DNA of 64,000 nt, from contig NZ_CP011533.1 in the NCBI RefSeq assembly GCF_001704275.1, forward strand, positions 7,254,001 to 7,318,000, in the 5' to 3' direction. Source of the stretch: Streptomyces noursei ATCC 11455 (GTDB lineage Bacteria > Actinomycetota > Actinomycetes > Streptomycetales > Streptomycetaceae). The notes below the pieces were generated by a model. The model searched no databases, was not told the DNA's origin, and was given only the letters and a program-made list of their open reading frames with translations. Position numbers and translations under genes: made by a program. How positions within the stretch are numbered: the stretch's first letter is position 1; each line of letters begins with the position of its first letter. Shown here one piece after another: positions 59,865-64,000 of the stretch.

Positions 59865-60998
59865 TCACACCTGCCGCTTCAGCCAGGGGAGTTCCCCGGC
59901 GGCGTAGCGGTAGGCGCGGAAGACCGCGTTGTGCCGGCTGGGGAACAGCTCGCCGACCTCCGGTTCGTGGTAGCCGCCGAACTCCGGGACGACGTACTCC
60001 CAGCACACCTGCCCCTCGGCGGTGACCTCGAAGAGCCGGCCGGCGGGGGAGTCGGTGACCAGGGTGTTGCCGTTGGGCAGTCGCTGGGCGCTGCCCATGA
60101 ACGGCGCGAAGAACGCCTCCCGGGCCGGGTCGTGGTACTCCCAGACCACCGTGCCGGTGGCCCGTTCCACCTCGATGACGCGGGAGTGGGGCACGTCGCA
60201 GCCGGGTCGGAAGACGCCGTTGTCGAAGATCAGGAAGTTGCCGTTCGGCAGCTCGGTGGGATGGTGCTGCTGGGAGACCACGCCGGGCCCGGTGCGCCAG
60301 AGCACCTCGCCGGTCGCCCGGCTGATGACGATCACCGCCGAGGTGCTGCGCAGGCTGGCCAGGACGTTGCCGTCGGCGAGCGGTAGCACGGAGTTGATCA
60401 GCGGCCAGTGCTCGCGGGAGTAGGCGGGGTGCAGGGCGTGGTCGTCCGGGTCGAGGTGGTCGGCGGCGTTCCAGGACCACAACAGCCGCCCGTCCGCGTC
60501 GACTTCGCGGAGGGTGTCGGCGTACACCGTGCCGTCCGGGGCGGAGTCGGGGACGCCGCCGCGGACCGCCGCGGCCCGGTCGCCGGTGAGCGGCTCCAGC
60601 GCGGAGTAGAGGATCCGCCCGTCGCCGTGGTGGTGGGCGTCGTGGTGCTGGAGCGGATCGGTGAAGGAGCGCAGCACCGTGCCGTCCGGGGCGATCTCCT
60701 GCATCAGCCCGCCGCGGTACTTGTGCCACATCGGGAAGAGTGCGTGCTGGTCCGGGAGGGTGGCGTTGTAGGCGAGGTTGCCGTTGGGGAGGATGCGGGC
60801 GTGACGGCCGGGGCGGTGCGGCAGCTGCCAGCGGTGGACGACGGTGCCGCGCAGGTCGATCAGCAGGACCTGGCCGCCGCCGGTGAGCGGGGCGTAGAGC
60901 GTGTAGCCGTCGTACGCGACGGTGGCGTCGAGCGCGATCAGGCCGGTGCCGCGGCGGCGCCGTGTGTTTTGATCGACTGCGGTATGGCCGGAGGTCAT
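59865..60998 (-). CDS. Arylsulfotransferase (ASST)-like protein
   Basis: 377 residues, beta-propeller-type ASST family: YDGYTLYAPLTGGGQVLLID and repeated PNGNxLV/ADGNVLASL blades are visible (NGNLAYNATL, DGNVLASLRS, NGNFLIFDNG, NGNTLVTDSP). Catalytic-type His are present (HHDAHHHGDG, QHHPTE). Family members transfer sulfate between phenols without PAPS, but are usually exported; no signal peptide is present here, so this one seems cytoplasmic. GAGGGGA precedes ATG 60998. Upstream region carries the TCAAAC repeats shared with a divergent XRE regulator. Confidence 0.78.
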   Translation of the reverse strand: MTSGHTAVDQNTRRRRGTGLIALDATVAYDGYTLYAPLTGGGQVLLIDLRGTVVHRWQLPHRPGRHARILPNGNLAYNATLPDQHALFPMWHKYRGGLMQEIAPDGTVLRSFTDPLQHHDAHHHGDGRILYSALEPLTGDRAAAVRGGVPDSAPDGTVYADTLREVDADGRLLWSWNAADHLDPDDHALHPAYSREHWPLINSVLPLADGNVLASLRSTSAVIVISRATGEVLWRTGPGVVSQQHHPTELPNGNFLIFDNGVFRPGCDVPHSRVIEVERATGTVVWEYHDPAREAFFAPFMGSAQRLPNGNTLVTDSPAGRLFEVTAEGQVCWEYVVPEFGGYHEPEVGELFPSRHNAVFRAYRYAAGELPWLKRQV

Positions 60999-61013
60999 GC
61001 CGAATTCCCCTCG

Positions 61014-61054
61014 TCAAACTACGTCTTGTCAAACTTTGTTTGATGGGATCAAAC
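61014..61054. promoter_or_regulatory. TCAAAC repeat cluster, operator of the XRE-cupin regulator
   Basis: TCAAAC at 61014-61019, a perfect palindrome TCAAAC-TTT-GTTTGA at 61029-61043, and TCAAAC at 61049-61054, all within 41 bases of the AT-richer divergent promoter region. It is the likely site of the adjacent XRE-cupin protein, possibly covering both promoters. Confidence 0.6.
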
Positions 61055-61145
61055 AGCGTAGACGCTAGGGGCGGAGTGTTGCAGCGCCGTGAACGGCTCG
61101 ATAAGGAGTGTGCGGGTGCGCGAGGGCGTCGGTGAGGAGCGAGGG

Positions 61146-61709
61146 ATGGGCGGGGCCGAGGCCGCGGCGGAGGTCCCGCGGGTGGGGGCGGCGGTCCGCC
61201 GGCGGCGCCGCGCGCGGGAGTTGACGCTGGCCGACCTCGCCCGCGCCACCGGGCTGTCCGCGCCCTTCCTCAGCCAGGTCGAGAACGACCGGGCCCGACC
61301 CAGCATGCGCTCGCTCCAGCTGATCGCCGACGCCCTGGAGACCACCGCCGTCCGGCTGCTGGCCGCCGCCGACGGGCCGCGCACGGTCGATGTGGTGCGG
61401 GCCGACTCCGCCGCGGTCCCCGAGGACGGCGAGGTCGGCCGGGTGCGCCCGCTGGTCCGCGGCCACCAGCAGCTGCACGCCCTGGAGTTCACCGGCCGGC
61501 ACGACTGGCGGCGCGAATTCCGGCATCCGCACGACGAATTGATGTACGTCGTCCAGGGCGCGGTGGAGGCCGAGGCGGACGGCCACCGCTACGAGCTCGG
61601 ACCGGGCGACACCCTCTACTGCTCCGGTGGGGTCACCCACCGCTGGCGGGCGCTGGTCCCGGAGAGCCGGGTGCTGCTGGTGGGGGTGTCGGACGACTTC
61701 CGGGGCTGA
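61146..61709 (+). CDS. XRE-family regulator with C-terminal cupin sensor
   Basis: 187 residues: XRE helix-turn-helix (about 15-70; RELTLADLARATGLSAPFLS, QVENDRARPSMRSLQLIADA) and a cupin (about 110-185; HPHDELMYVVQGAVEAEADG, LGPGDTLYCSGGVTHRWRAL). Such PuuR-type regulators respond to small metabolites and repress amine or nitrogen catabolism. ATG 61146 has GAGGAG 6 bases upstream; GTG 61116 with a perfect AAGGAG is an equally good start and would add 10 residues. Divergent from the ASST-like gene; near a PuuD-type hydrolase. Confidence 0.85.
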   Translation: MGGAEAAAEVPRVGAAVRRRRRARELTLADLARATGLSAPFLSQVENDRARPSMRSLQLIADALETTAVRLLAAADGPRTVDVVRADSAAVPEDGEVGRVRPLVRGHQQLHALEFTGRHDWRREFRHPHDELMYVVQGAVEAEADGHRYELGPGDTLYCSGGVTHRWRALVPESRVLLVGVSDDFRG

Positions 61710-61800
61710 GCCGCCGAGGGCCCGGCCCGGACCCTGCGCGACGGGCGTTGTCGGACCCGCACGCTACTGTGTGCGCAATCGTCGATCGCGGCCCGCCGAA

Positions 61801-61827
61801 GCGGGCGCCCGGTGGTCGGGCGCCCGC
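61801..61827. terminator. Bidirectional terminator
   Basis: A perfect 11-bp stem (GCGGGCGCCCG / CGGGCGCCCGC) with a 5-base loop between the convergent XRE-cupin and PuuD-type genes. Confidence 0.75.
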
Positions 61828-61842
61828 CGGGCCGTCAGGGGT

Positions 61843-62553
61843 TCACACCCCGGCCGGGGACGCCTCGCGGGCCGCCGCCACCAGCGCGTCCATCACCCGG
61901 GTGTCCTCGCCGGCCTCCGGATGCCACTGCACCGCCAGCGTGAAGGCCGGTGCGTCCGGCAGCTCCACCGCCTCGATGGTGCCGTCCGCCGCGTGGGCCG
62001 AGGCCACCAGCCCGCGGCCGAGCCGGTCCACCGCCTGGTGGTGGTAGGTCGGCACGGCCACCGGCTCGGGCAGCGCGGCGGCCAGCAGCGTGCCGGGCAC
62101 CGGCTCGATGTCGTGCCGGCCGAAGACCCCGGGCGGGCCGGAGTGTCCGTCCAGGTGCTGGACGAGGGTGCCGCCGAGCGCCACGTTCAGCAGCTGGAGC
62201 CCCCGGCAGATGCCCAGCAGCGGCACCCGGGCCGCCAACGCCGCCTCGATCAGGGCCAGTTCCCAGGCGTCCCGGTCCGGCGCGGGCGGGCCGGTCCGGG
62301 GGTGCGGCTCGGCGCCGTAGCGGTCCGGGGCGATGTCCGCGCCGCCGGCGATCACCAGTCCGTCCAGTCGGGCGACGGTCGCCGCGGCGGTCTCCGGGTC
62401 GCCGGGCGGCAACAGCGCCGCCAGCCCGCCCGAGCGCCGCACCAGGCGGGGGTATCCGGCGGGCACCAGCGCGGCGGGCAGCGTCCACACCCCCCACCGG
62501 GCCTCTTCCTGGTAGGTGCTGATGCCGATGAGGGGCGGCTGCGGCTGGGACAT
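61843..62553 (-). CDS. PuuD-type gamma-glutamyl amidohydrolase (class I glutamine amidotransferase fold)
   Basis: 236 residues, peptidase C26 family. Nucleophile Cys in LLGICRGLQLLN, catalytic His/Glu in VQWHPEAGED, and LVIAGGADIAPDRYG near the oxyanion loop are all visible. PuuD-like enzymes cleave gamma-glutamyl amides (gamma-glutamyl-GABA and relatives). CGGAGG precedes the ATG. It lies 36 bases after an ethanolamine-type permease on the same strand, so removal of a gamma-glutamyl group from an amine adduct (for instance gamma-glutamyl-ethanolamine or its oxidation products) is a reasonable inference. Confidence 0.85.
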   Translation of the reverse strand: MSQPQPPLIGISTYQEEARWGVWTLPAALVPAGYPRLVRRSGGLAALLPPGDPETAAATVARLDGLVIAGGADIAPDRYGAEPHPRTGPPAPDRDAWELALIEAALAARVPLLGICRGLQLLNVALGGTLVQHLDGHSGPPGVFGRHDIEPVPGTLLAAALPEPVAVPTYHHQAVDRLGRGLVASAHAADGTIEAVELPDAPAFTLAVQWHPEAGEDTRVMDALVAAAREASPAGV

Positions 62554-62589
62554 CGGGTGGTTCCTCCGTACGGTGCGGTGCGGTGCGGG

Positions 62590-64000
62590 TCAGTCGCGTT
62601 CGAGTTCGGCCTCGGCGGCGGCCAGTGCCGCGAACTCCTCCTCGGGCGCGGCGGCCACCAGCCGGTGGCGGGAGTAGAAGGCGAAGTAGGCCAGGGCGAC
62701 CCCGTAGACGCCGAGCGCGATGAAGGCGGCCTCCTTGTCGACCAGGAACGTCGCCACCAGCGCCGAGCATGCCAGCACGAAGGCGACGGCGGAGGTCAGC
62801 ATGCCGCCAGGGGTGCGGTACGGGCGGTGCAGACCGGGCTCGCGACGGCGCAGCACGAGGTGCGAAAGGGCCATCAGCGCATAGGAGATGGTGGCGCCGA
62901 AGACCGCGACGTTGAGCATCCGGGCGCCGTCGCCGGTCGCCGCGGCGAGCCCGAAGCCCAGCGCGCCGGGGACCAGCAGCCCCAGGTAGGGCGCCTTGCG
63001 GCGGCTGGTCAGGGAGAGGAAGCGGGGCAGGTAGCCGGCCCGGGAGAGCGCGAAGAGCTGCCGGGAGCCGGCGAAGATCAGGGAGAAGAAGGACGCCACC
63101 AGGCCGGCCAGTCCGGCGTAGTTGACGATCCGGCTGACCGTGGTCGGGGTGCCGTGCGGCTGGAGCGCCTGGACCAGCGGGTCGCCGACGGACTGGATCG
63201 CGGCCGAGCCGCGCGCCCCGGTGGCCGCGACGAAGGTGATCAGCGCGAGCAGCAGCAGGATGCCCATCGCGGCGGCCATCGCCCGGGGCAGTGAGCGGAC
63301 CGGGTCCTTGGTCTCCTCGGCCGCCAGCGGCACGCCCTCCACGCCCAGGAAGAACCACATGCCGAACGGGAACGCCGCCCAGATCCCCAACACGCCGAAC
63401 GGCAGCCAGGAACTCGCCCCGAAGGCACCGGACTTGACCGGGATGTCGTTGAGCGCGTCCACATGGAAGTCGCTGAGCGCGGCGACCGCGAAGACCAGCA
63501 GCGCGGCGACCGCGACCGCGGTGACGATCAGGCTGAACCGCAGCGCCTCGCCCACGCCCCACAGGTGGATCCCGATGAAGATCACGAAGCAGGCGAGATA
63601 GACCGGCCAGCTGGAGTGCAGCCCGAACAGACCCAGCGATTCGACGTAGTCGCCGATGAAGATGGAGATCGCGGCCGGCGCCAGCACGTACTCGATCAGG
63701 ATCGCGGTGCCGGTCAGGAAGCCGCCCCAGGTGCCCAGCGCGCGCCGGGCGAAGCCGTAGCCGCCGCCCGCGGTGGGCAGGATCGAGGCCAGCTCCGCCA
63801 GCGCGAAGACCAGGCAGGTGTACATCAGGCCCATCAGGACGGCGGCTATCGCCAGCCCGCCGAAGCCGCCCTGCGCGAGCCCGTTGTTCCAGCCGGAGAA
63901 GTCGCCGGAGACGACATAGGCGACCCCCAGGCCGGTCAGCAGCAGCGGGCCGGCGCTGCCGCGGCGCAGCGTCCGCCGCTCCAGATAGGCGTCGCCGTCG
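62590..64000 (-). CDS. APC-family permease, ethanolamine-permease-like (partial)
   Basis: At least 470 residues visible; the N-terminus lies beyond the window end. Reading the end of the window adds YLERRTLRRGSAGPLLLTGL and GVAYVVSGDFSGWNNGLAQG, the start of the first transmembrane helix and the family signature of ethanolamine permeases. LPTAGGGYGFARRALG, YVLAPAAISIFIGDYVESL and FLGVEGVPLAAEETKDPVRS are APC features. Downstream on the same strand is the PuuD-type hydrolase, suggesting a nitrogen-scavenging operon. In Streptomyces, gamma-glutamylation of ethanolamine by a GlnA4-type enzyme is described; that gene would lie beyond the window. Confidence 0.85.
   Translation of the reverse strand, partial: DGDAYLERRTLRRGSAGPLLLTGLGVAYVVSGDFSGWNNGLAQGGFGGLAIAAVLMGLMYTCLVFALAELASILPTAGGGYGFARRALGTWGGFLTGTAILIEYVLAPAAISIFIGDYVESLGLFGLHSSWPVYLACFVIFIGIHLWGVGEALRFSLIVTAVAVAALLVFAVAALSDFHVDALNDIPVKSGAFGASSWLPFGVLGIWAAFPFGMWFFLGVEGVPLAAEETKDPVRSLPRAMAAAMGILLLLALITFVAATGARGSAAIQSVGDPLVQALQPHGTPTTVSRIVNYAGLAGLVASFFSLIFAGSRQLFALSRAGYLPRFLSLTSRRKAPYLGLLVPGALGFGLAAATGDGARMLNVAVFGATISYALMALSHLVLRRREPGLHRPYRTPGGMLTSAVAFVLACSALVATFLVDKEAAFIALGVYGVALAYFAFYSRHRLVAAAPEEEFAALAAAEAELERD

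Noticed and set aside
1..64000. tRNA, rRNA, insertion sequences, attachment sites or biosynthetic gene clusters
   Set aside because: None seen on either strand; no transposase or integrase motifs and no polyketide or peptide synthetase domains.

Overview
The window is high-GC actinobacterial chromosome, almost certainly Streptomyces. It carries the Pup-proteasome cluster, a gylR-type glycerol operon, GTG and TTG starts, leaderless-looking genes and long GC-rich hairpin terminators. Gene density is high. I saw no tRNA, rRNA, insertion sequence, prophage or CRISPR array. The window opens inside one gene and closes inside another.

Layout. 1-6435: a sugar-catabolism cluster (ABC ATPase and permease, aldo-keto reductase, lactonase-type amidohydrolase, SDR dehydrogenase, FadR-type regulator with a perfect 17-bp palindrome upstream), consistent with oxidative L-fucose-type sugar use; then a flavin monooxygenase. 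6539-11716: the glycerol regulon glpF-glpK-glpD and its IclR-type regulator. 11839-20090: B12-dependent methionine synthase metH with a structured leader, a HAD phosphatase, and two tandem peptide-type solute-binding lipoproteins without permeases. 20116-45097: the conserved pupylation/proteasome neighbourhood: RecB-family nuclease with an orphan response regulator, M50 protease, trmI, ferredoxin, arc, dop, pup, prcB, prcA, a LacI/MFS pair, pafA, two FKBP isomerases, pafB, pafC, tatA, tatC and helicase helY. 45118-64000: accessory metabolism: SsuD-like monooxygenase with a cysteine-type leader peptide, a MerR-controlled membrane pair, a siderophore-interacting protein behind an iron box, a 5'-3' exonuclease, a betaine-type transporter with two fused binding domains, a TDT transporter with LysR regulator, an ASST-like protein with an NCS2 permease and an XRE-cupin regulator, and an amidohydrolase with an ethanolamine-type permease.

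How it fits together. Dop activates Pup, PafA attaches it to proteins, ARC unfolds them and PrcAB degrades them. PafB/PafC are WYL regulators known in mycobacteria to activate DNA-damage promoters of the form TTGTCRGTG-N8-TANNNT. A perfect copy lies directly in front of the RecB-family nuclease gene (22071-22093) and a good copy in front of helY (42179-42201), both placed for leaderless or near-leaderless transcription. The window thus appears to hold a regulator and at least two of its targets, with an orphan response regulator in the nuclease transcription unit.

Other points of interest are a decayed endonuclease VII gene wedged between pup and prcB, a 69-bp in-frame tandem repeat in the nuclease gene, a cysteine-type attenuator peptide, and several operator-like inverted repeats next to local regulators. 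I found no wholly unknown multi-gene system. All assignments come from reading the sequence and recalled family knowledge; no database search was run.
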